Shown in pieces: positions 28,069 through 37,279 of a DNA stretch of 64,000 nucleotides; position 1 is the first letter of the stretch; every line of letters starts with the position of its first letter. The stretch is from Pseudomonadota bacterium (GTDB lineage Bacteria > Pseudomonadota > Gammaproteobacteria > Xanthomonadales > Xanthomonadaceae). The notes under the pieces are model-generated. The model was not told where the DNA came from. It saw only the letters and a list, made by a program, of their open reading frames with translations, and searched no databases. The position numbers and the translations under genes were made by a program. The stretch is taken from positions 31,822-95,821 of the forward strand of contig JAFEFT010000013.1 in the NCBI GenBank assembly GCA_018240435.1. The letters run 5' to 3'.

Positions 28069-28545
28069 ATGCCCGACATCGGCGACCGCATCCCCGAGAC
28101 CGCATTCACCCTGCAAACGGGCGCCAGCGCCCGCCTTGCCGACCATGCCGGGCGCTGGCTGGTGCTGTATTTCTATCCGAAGGACAGCACCCCCGGCTGC
28201 ACCGTCGAAGGCAACGATTTCAACGCCCTGCTGGCGAATTTCAAACGTGCAGGCGCGACCGTGCTGGGCGTGTCGCGCGACTCGGTGAAGTCGCACCAGA
28301 ACTTCTGCACGAAACAGGGCTTCAAGTTCGATCTGGTCAGCGATGGCGACGAGGCGCTGTGCCGTGCCTTCGACGTGATCCACGAGAAGAACATGTACGG
28401 CAAGAAGGTGCTCGGCATCGTCCGCAGCACCTTCCTGATCGACCCGGCGGGCCGCATCGCCGACCTCTGGCGGCCGGTGAAAGTGCAAGGCCACGCCGCG
28501 GCGGTGCTGGCCTCGTTGCAGCAGCTGCGCAAGGCCAAGCCCTAG
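28069..28545 (+). CDS. bcp: Thioredoxin-dependent peroxiredoxin (BCP/PrxQ)
   Basis: Reduces hydrogen and organic peroxides with electrons from thioredoxin. The 158-residue product has the peroxidatic Cys44 in YPKDSTPGCTVEG. The usual resolving cysteine five residues later (CxxxxC) is replaced by Asn49. Other cysteines are present in QNFCTKQGF and EALCRAFD and could resolve the sulfenate, as in other PrxQ subtypes. It is co-directional with gcvR and phoH. Confidence 0.95.
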   Translation: MPDIGDRIPETAFTLQTGASARLADHAGRWLVLYFYPKDSTPGCTVEGNDFNALLANFKRAGATVLGVSRDSVKSHQNFCTKQGFKFDLVSDGDEALCRAFDVIHEKNMYGKKVLGIVRSTFLIDPAGRIADLWRPVKVQGHAAAVLASLQQLRKAKP

Positions 28546-28674
28546 CGTGCACCGCGCGCCGGCGTCCTCCCGCCCGACCGCGCGCGGCGCCCTGTGCGCC
28601 GCCGCCTGCGTCGCGATTGCCGGCACGCATGCACCCTTGCCGATTTTCCTGACGAACCCGAAAAGGCCCACGCC

Positions 28675-30105
28675 GTGACTCCCAACGACAAGCGCATCTT
28701 CGTGCTCGACACCAACGTGCTGATGCACGACCCGACCGCGTTGTTCAAGTTCGAAGAGCACGACGTGTTCTTGCCGATGATGGTGATCGAGGAACTCGAC
28801 GCGGCCAAGAAGGGCAATTCCGAAGTCAGCCGCAACGCGCGCCAGGTCAGCCGCTTCATCAACGAGCTGATCGAAGGCAACCGCAACGGCGGCATCGAGG
28901 GCGGCCTGCCGCTGACTCATCCCAAGGCGCTGCAACTGAAGGTCAACGCCAACGTCGGGCGCCTGTATTTCCAGGTCGACGGCGGCGAAGCGAAGAAAAA
29001 GGCCGCCGCGGCCAGCCTGCCCGGCGCCGCCAAGACCCATCTGGCCGACAACCAGATCATCGCCGCAGTGATGGAATTGCGCGCCGCCCGCCCGGACGAG
29101 CCGGTCGTGCTGGTGTCCAAAGACATCAACATGCGAATCAAGGCCTCGATCGCCGGCATCACCGCCGAGGATTACGAAAACGATCGCGCGCTCGACGATT
29201 TCAACCTGCTGTTCACCGGCGCCGCCGAATTGCCGGCCGACTTCTGGGAACGCCACGACACCGACTTGCGCAGCTGGCCGGAGAAAGGCCGCACCTGGTA
29301 CGAGGTGAAGAAACGCGACGACGAAAACTGGCACCCGAACCAGTTCCTCTATCTGCCCGGCGAGGAGGACGTCGAGCTGTGCGTGGCCAAGGCCGAGGGC
29401 GACAAGGCGACGCTGCGCATCGTCGACGACTTCCGCCATGCGCAGCGCTCGGTGTGGGGCATCACCGCGCGCAACCGCGAGCAGAACTTCGCGCTCAATG
29501 CGCTGATGGATCCGGAGATCGATTTCGTCACCCTGCTCGGCACCGCCGGCACCGGCAAGACCCTGCTCGCGCTCGCCGCGGGCCTGGCGCAAACCATGGA
29601 CCAGCAGCGCTATCGCGAGATCATCATGACCCGCGCCACGGTCAGCGTCGGCGAGGACATCGGCTTTTTGCCCGGCACCGAAGAAGAAAAGATGACGCCG
29701 TGGATGGGCGCACTGACCGACAACCTCGAAGTGCTCACCCGCACTCCGGCCGAGAACGGCGCCTGGGGCCGCGCCGCGACCAACGACCTGCTCGCCTCGC
29801 GGATCAAGATCCGCTCGCTCAACTTCATGCGCGGGCGCACCTTCCTCAACCGCTGGCTGATCCTCGACGAGGCGCAGAACCTCACCCCGAAGCAGATGAA
29901 GACGCTGATCACCCGCGCCGGCCCGGGCACCAAGATCGTCTGCCTGGGCAACGTCGAGCAGATCGACACGCCGTATCTGACCGAAACCACCTCCGGCCTG
30001 ACTTACGCCGTGGACCGTTTCAAGGACTGGGCACACAGCGCGCACATCACCTTGCGCCGCGGCGAGCGCTCGCGGCTGGCCGACTATGCGTCGGAGGTGC
30101 TGTAG
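28675..30105 (+). CDS. PIN-PhoH fusion ATPase/ribonuclease (PhoH2-like)
   Basis: A 476-residue protein with an N-terminal PIN nuclease domain (Asp12 in VLDTNVLMHDP, then IEELDAAKKG and LVSKDINMRIKA) and a C-terminal PhoH ATPase domain (Walker A GTAGTGKT from residue 289; Walker B LILDEAQN near 396). PIN-PhoH proteins studied in other bacteria unwind and cleave RNA. The GTG start at 28675 has AAGG nine bases upstream; the longer open frame is not supported. It follows bcp, as in other xanthomonads. Confidence 0.93.
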   Translation: MTPNDKRIFVLDTNVLMHDPTALFKFEEHDVFLPMMVIEELDAAKKGNSEVSRNARQVSRFINELIEGNRNGGIEGGLPLTHPKALQLKVNANVGRLYFQVDGGEAKKKAAAASLPGAAKTHLADNQIIAAVMELRAARPDEPVVLVSKDINMRIKASIAGITAEDYENDRALDDFNLLFTGAAELPADFWERHDTDLRSWPEKGRTWYEVKKRDDENWHPNQFLYLPGEEDVELCVAKAEGDKATLRIVDDFRHAQRSVWGITARNREQNFALNALMDPEIDFVTLLGTAGTGKTLLALAAGLAQTMDQQRYREIIMTRATVSVGEDIGFLPGTEEEKMTPWMGALTDNLEVLTRTPAENGAWGRAATNDLLASRIKIRSLNFMRGRTFLNRWLILDEAQNLTPKQMKTLITRAGPGTKIVCLGNVEQIDTPYLTETTSGLTYAVDRFKDWAHSAHITLRRGERSRLADYASEVL

Positions 30106-30218
30106 GGGTCGCGACGCCGGACTCGCCACTCGCGGCTCGGCGTTCTGGATCCCGGGCTGGGATCGCGGAAGCCGACTGTCGGGAAAGATATCCCTGTACA
30201 CTTGAAGTTGATGTATTT

Positions 30219-30232
30219 GCAATCATGATTGC
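30219..30232. promoter_or_regulatory. Perfect palindrome upstream of XRE regulator, operator candidate
   Basis: GCAATCATGATTGC is a 14-bp perfect palindrome in an AT-rich stretch 66 bases before the XRE gene start. A further TTGCAA follows at about 30237. Such a site is what an XRE-type dimer would bind for autoregulation. It would also control the downstream hyf-like genes if they are one operon. Confidence 0.5.
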
Positions 30233-30297
30233 GATCTTGCAAATGCATATTCCCATCTGCGATGCTGGCGCCGGTCACTTTCCCCTGGCATTTCCCG

Positions 30298-30549
30298 ATG
30301 ATTTCCTCGGCCCAGATGCGCGCTGCGCGCGCTTTGCTCGGCATCGACCAGCGCGAGTTGGCGCGCCTGGCCGGGGTGTCGCTGCCCACCGTGCAGCGAA
30401 TGGAAGCCAGCAACGGCGTGGTGCGTGGCGTGGTCGGCACGCTCACCAAGGTGGTGAATGCACTGGAAGCCGCCGGAATCGAGCTGATCGGCAATGACCA
30501 GGCCAGCCAGGGCCGCGGCCGCGGAGTACGGCTGAAGGATTCGCCATGA
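30298..30549 (+). CDS. Small XRE-family DNA-binding regulator
   Basis: An 83-residue protein (ATG 30298) with a helix-turn-helix at about residues 7-50 (AARALLGIDQRELARLAG, then VSLPTVQRMEAS) and a short C-terminal helix (ALEAAGIELIG) seen in single-domain XRE regulators. Its stop overlaps the start of a 34-codon open frame, which in turn ends two bases before hyfB. It is thus the head of a contiguous unit with the hyf-like genes and a natural candidate for their regulator. Ligand or signal is unknown. Confidence 0.82.
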   Translation: MISSAQMRAARALLGIDQRELARLAGVSLPTVQRMEASNGVVRGVVGTLTKVVNALEAAGIELIGNDQASQGRGRGVRLKDSP

Positions 30550-30650
30550 GCATCGACCCGGCAACCGTCGCGACGCACGCACACCGCCTGATCGCACCGC
30601 TTCGAACGACAGCACTTCGCGCCCACCACGAGGGCGCGCGCAACGGTTGA
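30546..30650 (+). CDS. Short open frame bridging XRE regulator and hyfB (uncertain)
   Basis: A 34-codon frame starts with an ATGA overlap on the XRE stop and ends with TGA two bases before the hyfB ATG. The peptide (MSIDPATVATHAHRLIAPLR at the start) has no recognisable family. It may only provide translational coupling to hyfB, or be a chance frame in high-GC DNA. Confidence 0.25.
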   Translation: MSIDPATVATHAHRLIAPLRTTALRAHHEGARNG

Positions 30651-30652
30651 CG

Positions 30653-32650
30653 ATGGCCGCCGAACTGCTGCCGGCGGCGCTATGGGTGGCCTGTGGCTGG
30701 ATCGGGATCGGCCTGGCCGGGTTGTTGCGCCCGCGCGATCTGGTCTTCACCGGCCGCGTGCTGTTCACGCTGGGCATGCTCGGCGGGCTGGCGCTGCTGG
30801 TGATCGGGGTGCTCGCGCTGGATGCGCCGGCGCAGTCGCTGGTGCTGCCGCTGGGCCTGCCCGACCTGCCCTTCCACCTGCGCCTGGATCCGCTGGCGGC
30901 GGTGTTCCTGGCGCTGATCGGCGGCGCCTCGGCCGGCATCTCGGCGTATTCGGCCGGCTATTTCCGCGCCGGCGAGGGCGCTGCGCCAGGCCTGCTGTGC
31001 CTGCAGTACCACGTCTTCCTCGCCAGCATGACGCTGGTGGTGCTGGCCGACGATGCCTATGGCTTCATGGTCGCCTGGGAGACGATGGCGCTGGCCTCGT
31101 ACTTCCTCGTCACCACCCAGCACCGGGTGCCGGAGATCCGCAGCGCGGGCTTCCTGTACCTGCTGCTGGCGCACGTGGGCGCGATCGCGATCCTGCTGTG
31201 CTTCGGCGTGCTCCAGGGTGGCTCGTGGCAGTTCACATTCGAGTCCATGCGTGCCGCCTCGCTGGCGCCCTGGCAGGCCGGCGCGGCGTTTGCGCTGGCG
31301 GTGTTCGGCTTCGGCGCCAAGGCCGGCCTGCTGCCGCTGCACGTGTGGCTGCCCGAAGCGCACCCGGCCGCGCCCTCGCCGGTGTCGGCGCTGATGAGCG
31401 GGGTGATGATCAAGATCGCGGTCTATGGCCTGATCCGGGTCTGCTTCGACCTGCTGCACCTGCACCCCTGGGGCTGGGGCGCCGTGCTGCTGGCGCTGGG
31501 CGCCCTCACCGCGCTGTTCGGCGCGGTGTTCGCGGCGGTGCAGACCGACATGAAGCGGCTGCTGGCGTATTCGTCGATCGAGAACATCGGCATCATCCTG
31601 TCCGGGGTCGGGCTGGCGCTGCTGTTCGCCGGCCTGCACATGCCGGTCCCGGCAGCGCTGGCGATGACCGCCACCTTGTACCACTGCCTCAACCATGCGC
31701 TGTTCAAGAGCTTGTTGTTCCTGGCCACCGGCTCGGTGCTGCACGCCACCGGCGAGCGCAACCTGGGCAAGCTCGGCGGGCTGATCCACCGCATGCCCTG
31801 GGTGGCCTGGCTGGCGCTGATTGGCACCCTCGCCACCGCCGGCCTGCCGCCACTCAACGGCTTCGTCTCCGAATGGCTGCTGCTGCAGGCCTACCTGTAC
31901 ACGCCGGCATTGCCACACACGATCATCAACATGCTCGCCCCGCTGGGCGCGGCGGCATTCGCGCTGACGGTGGCGCTGGCCGCCTACGTGATGGTGAAGT
32001 TCTACGGGGTGATCTTCCTCGGCCGGCCACGCGAGGCCAGGCTGGCGCAGGCGCACGATGCCGGCTGGCTGGAGCGGCTGGGCCTGGCCTGGCTGGCGCT
32101 GGGCTGCATCGCGCTGGGACTGGCGCCGGTGTGGGTTCTGCGCGTGCTCGACGGGGTCGAGCGGATGCTGTTCGGCGCCAGCGTCGCCAACCCGTCCGGG
32201 CATGGCTGGCTGCTCGCGCCGATCGCCGCCGCGCGCGCCTCCTACGGAGCGCCGGCGTTCGCGCTGGGCATCGCCCTGGCCTGCGCGGCAACCTTTGCGG
32301 TGGTGCGTCTGCTCTATCACGGGCGCGTCCGCCGCGGCGATGCGTGGGATTGCGGCTTCGCTGCGCAGAGCGCGCGCATGCAGGACACTGCCGAGGGCTT
32401 CGGGCAGCCGATCCGGCGGGTGTTCCGGCCGTTCTTCCAGATCCGGCGACTGCAACCCGATCCGTCCGATCCGGCGCCACGCTACGAGCTGCAACTGGCC
32501 GATCCGAGCTGGAACTGGCTGTACCTGCCGATCACCGCCGGCGTGCAGGCACTGGCGCGATGGGTCGGCTTCCTGCAGAGCGGACGAATCGCGATCTACC
32601 TGCTGTACAGCTTCCTGACCCTGCTCGCCCTGCTGGTGTTCGTGCTGTGA
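30653..32650 (+). CDS. hyfB: Hydrogenase-4/complex I-like antiporter subunit HyfB
   Basis: Membrane subunit of 665 residues in the NuoL/M/N-Mrp antiporter family, about fifteen hydrophobic helices. The two charged residues expected for proton translocation are present: Glu in MVAWETMALASYF and Lys in FGAKAGLLPLHVWLPEAH. The C-terminal region (RRGDAWDCGFAAQ) is the HyfB/HycC-type extension. It is the first structural gene of a six-gene cluster. Its stop overlaps the hyfC start. It should form part of a proton or sodium channel in the membrane arm. Confidence 0.92.
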   Translation: MAAELLPAALWVACGWIGIGLAGLLRPRDLVFTGRVLFTLGMLGGLALLVIGVLALDAPAQSLVLPLGLPDLPFHLRLDPLAAVFLALIGGASAGISAYSAGYFRAGEGAAPGLLCLQYHVFLASMTLVVLADDAYGFMVAWETMALASYFLVTTQHRVPEIRSAGFLYLLLAHVGAIAILLCFGVLQGGSWQFTFESMRAASLAPWQAGAAFALAVFGFGAKAGLLPLHVWLPEAHPAAPSPVSALMSGVMIKIAVYGLIRVCFDLLHLHPWGWGAVLLALGALTALFGAVFAAVQTDMKRLLAYSSIENIGIILSGVGLALLFAGLHMPVPAALAMTATLYHCLNHALFKSLLFLATGSVLHATGERNLGKLGGLIHRMPWVAWLALIGTLATAGLPPLNGFVSEWLLLQAYLYTPALPHTIINMLAPLGAAAFALTVALAAYVMVKFYGVIFLGRPREARLAQAHDAGWLERLGLAWLALGCIALGLAPVWVLRVLDGVERMLFGASVANPSGHGWLLAPIAAARASYGAPAFALGIALACAATFAVVRLLYHGRVRRGDAWDCGFAAQSARMQDTAEGFGQPIRRVFRPFFQIRRLQPDPSDPAPRYELQLADPSWNWLYLPITAGVQALARWVGFLQSGRIAIYLLYSFLTLLALLVFVL

Positions 32651-33597
32651 ACCTGCCTGCCCTGTCGTCGAACCTGCTCGATGCGGCACTGTCCATCGCC
32701 GCGGCGCCGCTGCTTGCCGGCTGGGTCGAGGTGTGCCGCGCGCGCTTGCAGAACCGCCGCGGCGCCGGCGTCCTGCAGCCGTACCGCACCATCCGCAAGC
32801 TGCTGCACAAGGACGTGGTGCTTGCGCACGGCGCCTCGCCGCTGTTCCGCGCCTCGCCCTATGTGCAGTTCGCGGCGATGGTGCTGGCGGCGGCGATCAT
32901 CCCGACCTTCGGCGCGCAGGCACCGCTGGGGATCGCCGCCGACACCATCGCCCTGGTCGGGGTGTTCGCGATCGCGCGGGTGCTGGCAGCGCTGGCGGCG
33001 ATGGACATCGGCACCGCGTTCGGCAGCCTCGGCGCGCGCCGCGAAATGCTGATCGGCTTCCTGTCCGAGCCGGCGCTGCTGATGGTGCTGTTCACCGCCT
33101 CAATGATCTCGGCCAGCACCCAGCTGACGAACATCGTCGGCGAATTGGGGCACGCGCGCCTGGCCATCTATCCCAGCCTGGCCTTCGCCGCCACCGCCTT
33201 CGTGATGGTGCTGCTGGCCGAAAACGCGCGCATCCCGATCGACAACCCGGCCACCCACCTCGAACTGACCATGATCCACGAAGCCATGGTGCTGGAGTAC
33301 TCGGCCCGCCACCTGGCGCTGATCGAATGGGCCAGCGCGCTCAAGCTGTTCAACTACATGGCCATCGGCATCGCCCTGTTCCTGCCTTGGGGCCTGGCCG
33401 GGCCGGAGGCGGGACTGGCCGCGGCCGCCGGCGCCTGGCTGCTGGCCGTGGCCAAGCTCGCCGCCGCCGGCGCCGGGCTGGCGCTGATCGAGACGCTCAG
33501 CGCCAAGCTGCGCATCTTCCGCGCCCCCGAGTTCCTCGCCACCGCCTTCCTGCTGGCGGTGCTCGGCCTGCTGGTCCACCTGCTGCTGGAAGCCTGA
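32647..33597 (+). CDS. hyfC: Hydrogenase-4/complex I subunit 1-like protein HyfC
   Basis: NuoH-related membrane subunit of 316 residues that connects the redox module to the antiporter subunits. The GTG start overlaps the hyfB stop by four bases (GTGA). The NuoH-type cytoplasmic loop appears as AENARIPIDNPATHLEL followed by HEAMVLEYSARHLALIEW, rich in acidic residues. About eight hydrophobic helices. HyfC/HycD is the closest family by sequence pattern. Confidence 0.92.
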   Translation: MNLPALSSNLLDAALSIAAAPLLAGWVEVCRARLQNRRGAGVLQPYRTIRKLLHKDVVLAHGASPLFRASPYVQFAAMVLAAAIIPTFGAQAPLGIAADTIALVGVFAIARVLAALAAMDIGTAFGSLGARREMLIGFLSEPALLMVLFTASMISASTQLTNIVGELGHARLAIYPSLAFAATAFVMVLLAENARIPIDNPATHLELTMIHEAMVLEYSARHLALIEWASALKLFNYMAIGIALFLPWGLAGPEAGLAAAAGAWLLAVAKLAAAGAGLALIETLSAKLRIFRAPEFLATAFLLAVLGLLVHLLLEA

Positions 33598-33600
33598 GCC

Positions 33601-34263
33601 ATGCCCAGCTACGCCTCCCAGCTGATCAACCTGTGCGCGGCGCTGATGCTGCTGACCTCGTTCGCGATGATTTCGCAGCGGCGCATCCGCTCTCTGGTCA
33701 ACCTGTACGCGCTGCAGGGCCTGGCGCTGACGGTGTCCATCGCCATCGTCGCCGCTGCTTCCGGACAGCACCACCTGTATTTTTCGGCGGCGCTGTCGGG
33801 CGTGCTCAAGGTGCTGGCGCTGCCGTGGATCCTGCACCGGCTGATCGCACGCCTGGACGTGCGCTGGGACCCGGAACCGCTGATCAACATCCCGACCACG
33901 ATGCTGGTCGGCATCGTGCTGGTGGTGTTCGCCTTCGGTCTGGCGCAGCCAGTCGCGCAGCTGGCCACCACCATCGCCCGCGGCACCCTCGGCATCGCCC
34001 TGGCGGTGGTCCTGCTGGCGTTCCTGATGATGATCACCCGCACCAAGGCGATCTCGCAGGTGATCGGCTTCCTGGCGATGGAGAACGGCCTGTTCTTCGC
34101 CGCCACCAGCGCCACCTACGGCATGCCGATGGTGGTGGAACTGGGCGTGGCGCTGGACCTGCTGGTCGGCATGGTGGTGCTGGGCGTGTTCTTCTTCCAG
34201 ATCCGCGAGCAGTTCGACAGCCTCGACCTGCTGCACATGGAAAAACTCAAGGAGGAGGACTGA
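33601..34263 (+). CDS. hyfE: Hydrogenase-4 component E-like membrane protein HyfE
   Basis: A 220-residue membrane protein of the HyfE family, related to NuoK/MnhC. Six hydrophobic segments are visible, with YFSAALSGVLKVLALPWILH in the middle and the C-terminal FFFQIREQFDSLDLLHMEKL motif. It starts three bases after hyfC and ends two bases before hyfF. Role: small membrane subunit of the ion-translocating arm. Confidence 0.9.
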   Translation: MPSYASQLINLCAALMLLTSFAMISQRRIRSLVNLYALQGLALTVSIAIVAAASGQHHLYFSAALSGVLKVLALPWILHRLIARLDVRWDPEPLINIPTTMLVGIVLVVFAFGLAQPVAQLATTIARGTLGIALAVVLLAFLMMITRTKAISQVIGFLAMENGLFFAATSATYGMPMVVELGVALDLLVGMVVLGVFFFQIREQFDSLDLLHMEKLKEED

Positions 34264-34265
34264 GC

Positions 34266-35717
34266 ATGGAGCTATGGCTGCTGCTCGCCTGCCCCCTGAT
34301 CGGCAGCCTGCTGCTGGGCGTGATCGGCGCGCGGCGGTGGGCGCCGGAGGTCAACGCCGCCATCAGCCTGGCAACGTTCCTGGCCAGCGTCGCGCTGAGC
34401 ATGCAGGTGATCGCGCACGGCCGGCTGCTGGCCGGCCACGAGCAGTTCCTGGTCGATCCGTTCAACGTGTTCCTGGTCGCGCTGACCGCCTTCGTCGGCC
34501 TGACCACTGCCCTGTTTTCGCGTCCGTACATGCGCATCGAGATGCAGCGCGGACACATGAACCCGGCGCGGCTGCGGCTGTACCACAGCATGTACCAGCT
34601 GTTCGTGTTCACCATGCTGCTGGCGCTGCTGACCAACAACCTGGGCCTGCTGTGGGTCGCGATGGAGGCGGCCACGCTCTCGACCGTGCTGCTGGTCGCG
34701 CTGTACCGCACCCCGGCCAGTCTGGAGGCGGCATGGAAGTATTTCATCCTGTGCGGGGTGGGCATCGCCCAGGCCCTGTTCGGCACCATCCTGCTGTACT
34801 TCGCGGCCGAAAAGGTGCTTGGCGCGCACGGCAGCACGGCGCTGCTTTGGACCCACCTGGACGCGGTCAAGGGCCAGCTCGAACCGACCGTGCTGGCGCT
34901 GGCCTTCGTGTTCCTGCTGGTCGGCTACGGCACCAAGGTCGGCCTGGCGCCACTGCACAACTGGTTGCCCGACGCCCACGCCGAAGGCCCCACGCCGATC
35001 TCGGCGGTGCTCTCGGGACTGCTGCTCAATGTCGCCCTGTACGCGGTGGTGCGCTGCAAGGTGCTGGTCGATGGCGCCGTCCACAGCGGCCTGGCCAGTT
35101 CGCTGATGATGGGCTTCGGCCTGCTCTCGGTGCTGCTGGCGACGTTGTTCCTGTTTCGCCAGAAGGACATCAAGCGCCTGTTCGGCTATTCCTCGATCGA
35201 GCACATGGGCATCGTCACCTTCGCTTTCGGAATGGGCGGACCGATCGCCAACTTCGCCGCGCTGCTGCACATGACCGTGCATTCGCTGACCAAGTCGGCG
35301 ATCTTCTTCACCGTCGGTCACGCCACCCAGAAAGCCGGCAGCCAGTCGATGGACGCCATCCGCGGCCTGATCGGAGTCAGCCCGACGATCGGCTGGGGAA
35401 TGATGCTCGGTACTCTGGCGATCCTCGGGATGCCGCCGTTCGGGGTATTCGCCAGCGAGTTCTTGATCCTCACCACGGCGATGCGCGAGCATCCGTGGGC
35501 GACGCTGCCGCTGCTGTTCGCGCTGGCGATCGCCTTCGCGGCAATCTTCGGTCGGGTGCAGGCGATGGTGTTCGGCAGCAGCAACCTCCAGCGCCTGCCG
35601 CACTCGCCGGCGCTGCTGCCGGTGTTCGCACACATGGCGCTGGTGTTGTGCCTGGGCCTGTACATCCCGCCGGTCCTGGCCACCTGGTACCGGCTCGCAG
35701 CGGCGCTGATCGGATGA
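34266..35717 (+). CDS. hyfF: Hydrogenase-4 subunit F-like antiporter HyfF
   Basis: Second antiporter-like subunit of the cluster, 483 residues. It has the family glutamate in LLWVAMEAATLSTVLLVA and the lysine in GYGTKVGLAPLHNWLPDAHA, plus a second lysine segment (HSLTKSAIFFTVGH). E. coli Hyf has three such subunits (B, D, F); this cluster has two. Its stop overlaps the hyfG start (ATGA). Confidence 0.92.
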   Translation: MELWLLLACPLIGSLLLGVIGARRWAPEVNAAISLATFLASVALSMQVIAHGRLLAGHEQFLVDPFNVFLVALTAFVGLTTALFSRPYMRIEMQRGHMNPARLRLYHSMYQLFVFTMLLALLTNNLGLLWVAMEAATLSTVLLVALYRTPASLEAAWKYFILCGVGIAQALFGTILLYFAAEKVLGAHGSTALLWTHLDAVKGQLEPTVLALAFVFLLVGYGTKVGLAPLHNWLPDAHAEGPTPISAVLSGLLLNVALYAVVRCKVLVDGAVHSGLASSLMMGFGLLSVLLATLFLFRQKDIKRLFGYSSIEHMGIVTFAFGMGGPIANFAALLHMTVHSLTKSAIFFTVGHATQKAGSQSMDAIRGLIGVSPTIGWGMMLGTLAILGMPPFGVFASEFLILTTAMREHPWATLPLLFALAIAFAAIFGRVQAMVFGSSNLQRLPHSPALLPVFAHMALVLCLGLYIPPVLATWYRLAAALIG

Positions 35718-37264
35718 ACGCGCATCCCTTCGCCACCCTGCCCGGCCTTGCGACCCTGCCTGGCGCCCTGCGCGCCCGCCACGGCACGGCGCACCGCGAG
35801 CACCTGCCGCAGCTGTGCCAGGCGGTGGCCGACGCCGGCGGCCACCTGCTCGCCCTGTGGGGCAGCGACGAGCGCGATCGTGGCAAAGGCTTCACCCTGT
35901 CTCTGGCCTTGCACGACGGCGCCGACCTGGTGGTGGTGGAGGCCGCGCTGGATGCCGAAGACCCGCACCACCCCGACCTGTCCGCCATCCTGCCGGCCGC
36001 CGCGCGCATGCAGCGCGCCAACTGCGACCTCACCGGCATCCGCGCCGACGGCGGCGATCCGCGCGGCTGGCTGGATCACGGTCACTGGTCGGGATCGGCC
36101 TTCCCGCTGCGCCGGCTGCCCGAAGCAATGCCGGCAGCGACGGCAGATCCGGCCGACTATGCCTTCGTGCGCGTGGCCGGCAGCGGCGTGCACGAGATCG
36201 CCGTCGGGCCGGTCCATGCCGGGGTGATCGAGCCGGGGCATTTCCGCTTTTCGGTGGTCGGCGAGAAGCTGCTGCGGCTGGAGGAGCGCCTGGGCTACAC
36301 CCACAAGGGCATCGAGCGCCGCTTCCAGGACTTGACGCTGGCGCAGGGCGCGCCCCTGGCCGCGCGCATCTGTGGCGATTCGACCATCGCCTTTGCCTGG
36401 GCCTGGGCGATGGCGGTCGAAGCGCTCACCGGCACCGCGCCGCCGCCGCGCGCGCTGGCCCTGCGCGCCCTCCTGCTGGAGCGCGAACGCCTGGCCAACC
36501 ACCTCGGCGACCTGGGTGCGCTGGGCAACGACGGCGGCTTCGCCTTCGGACTGAGCCAGTTCATGCGCCTCAAGGAAGATCTGCTGCGCAGCAACGCCGC
36601 CGCGTTCGGTGCCCGCTACCTGCTCGACGCCCTCGCGCCCGGCGGCACCCGCGTCGACCTGAGCGAAGACGCCCGCGCCCGCCTGCTCGGCGAGGTCGCC
36701 CCGCTGGAAGCCCAGCTGCGCACCCTGCGCGCGATCTACGACGACCACGCCGGCCTGCAGGATCGTTTCATCGGAGCCGGCCGCGCCAGCCCGGAGTTGG
36801 TCGCGAGGCTGGGCGGCATCGGTCTGGCCGCGCGCGCCAGCGGGGCGCGCCGCGACTGGCGGGTGGATCTGCCAGTGGCGCCCTACGACTGCCTCGACGT
36901 GCGCGTGGCCAGCCGCAGCGACGGCGACGTCGCCGCGCGGGTCGCGGTGCGCTTCGACGAGGCGTTCGAATCGCTGCGCCTGTGCCGGATCCTGCTGGAG
37001 ATCCTGCCGACCGGCCCGGTGACGGCAGCGGTCGGGCCGGTGCTTGCCGAGGGCCTGGCTCTGGGCGGCGTGGAAGGCTGGCGCGGGCCAGTCCTGCTGG
37101 CGCTGCGCGCCGACCCGGACGGGCGCATCCGCCGCTGCCACCCACACGATCCGTCGTGGCAGAACTGGCCGCTGATCGAACATGCCGCCCTGCCCGACAT
37201 CGTTGCTGATTTCCCCCTGATCAACAAATCGTTCAACCTTTCCTACAGCGGCCACGACCTGTAG
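35714..37264 (+). CDS. hyfG: HyfG-like large subunit lacking NiFe ligands (Ehr type)
   Basis: A 516-residue fusion of a NuoC-like domain (about 25-155) and a NuoD/hydrogenase large-subunit domain (165-516), as in HyfG/HycE. In true group 4 hydrogenases two CxxC motifs bind NiFe. Here the first reads RICGDST (Cys220 kept, second Cys replaced by Ser223). The C-terminus ends FNLSYSGHDL where the second CxxC and the protease-recognition arginine should be. There is no C-terminal extension to cleave. Three of four ligands are thus absent, which defines energy-converting hydrogenase-related (Ehr) proteins. It overlaps hyfF by four bases and is 15 bases before hyfI. Substrate unknown. Confidence 0.92.
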   Translation: MNAHPFATLPGLATLPGALRARHGTAHREHLPQLCQAVADAGGHLLALWGSDERDRGKGFTLSLALHDGADLVVVEAALDAEDPHHPDLSAILPAAARMQRANCDLTGIRADGGDPRGWLDHGHWSGSAFPLRRLPEAMPAATADPADYAFVRVAGSGVHEIAVGPVHAGVIEPGHFRFSVVGEKLLRLEERLGYTHKGIERRFQDLTLAQGAPLAARICGDSTIAFAWAWAMAVEALTGTAPPPRALALRALLLERERLANHLGDLGALGNDGGFAFGLSQFMRLKEDLLRSNAAAFGARYLLDALAPGGTRVDLSEDARARLLGEVAPLEAQLRTLRAIYDDHAGLQDRFIGAGRASPELVARLGGIGLAARASGARRDWRVDLPVAPYDCLDVRVASRSDGDVAARVAVRFDEAFESLRLCRILLEILPTGPVTAAVGPVLAEGLALGGVEGWRGPVLLALRADPDGRIRRCHPHDPSWQNWPLIEHAALPDIVADFPLINKSFNLSYSGHDL

Positions 37265-37279
37265 CCGCGCCCGACCGCC

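Noticed and set aside
28030-30222. Long antisense frame opposite bcp and phoH
   Set aside because: The sense strand encodes conserved enzymes with catalytic motifs; the antisense product has no recognisable features.
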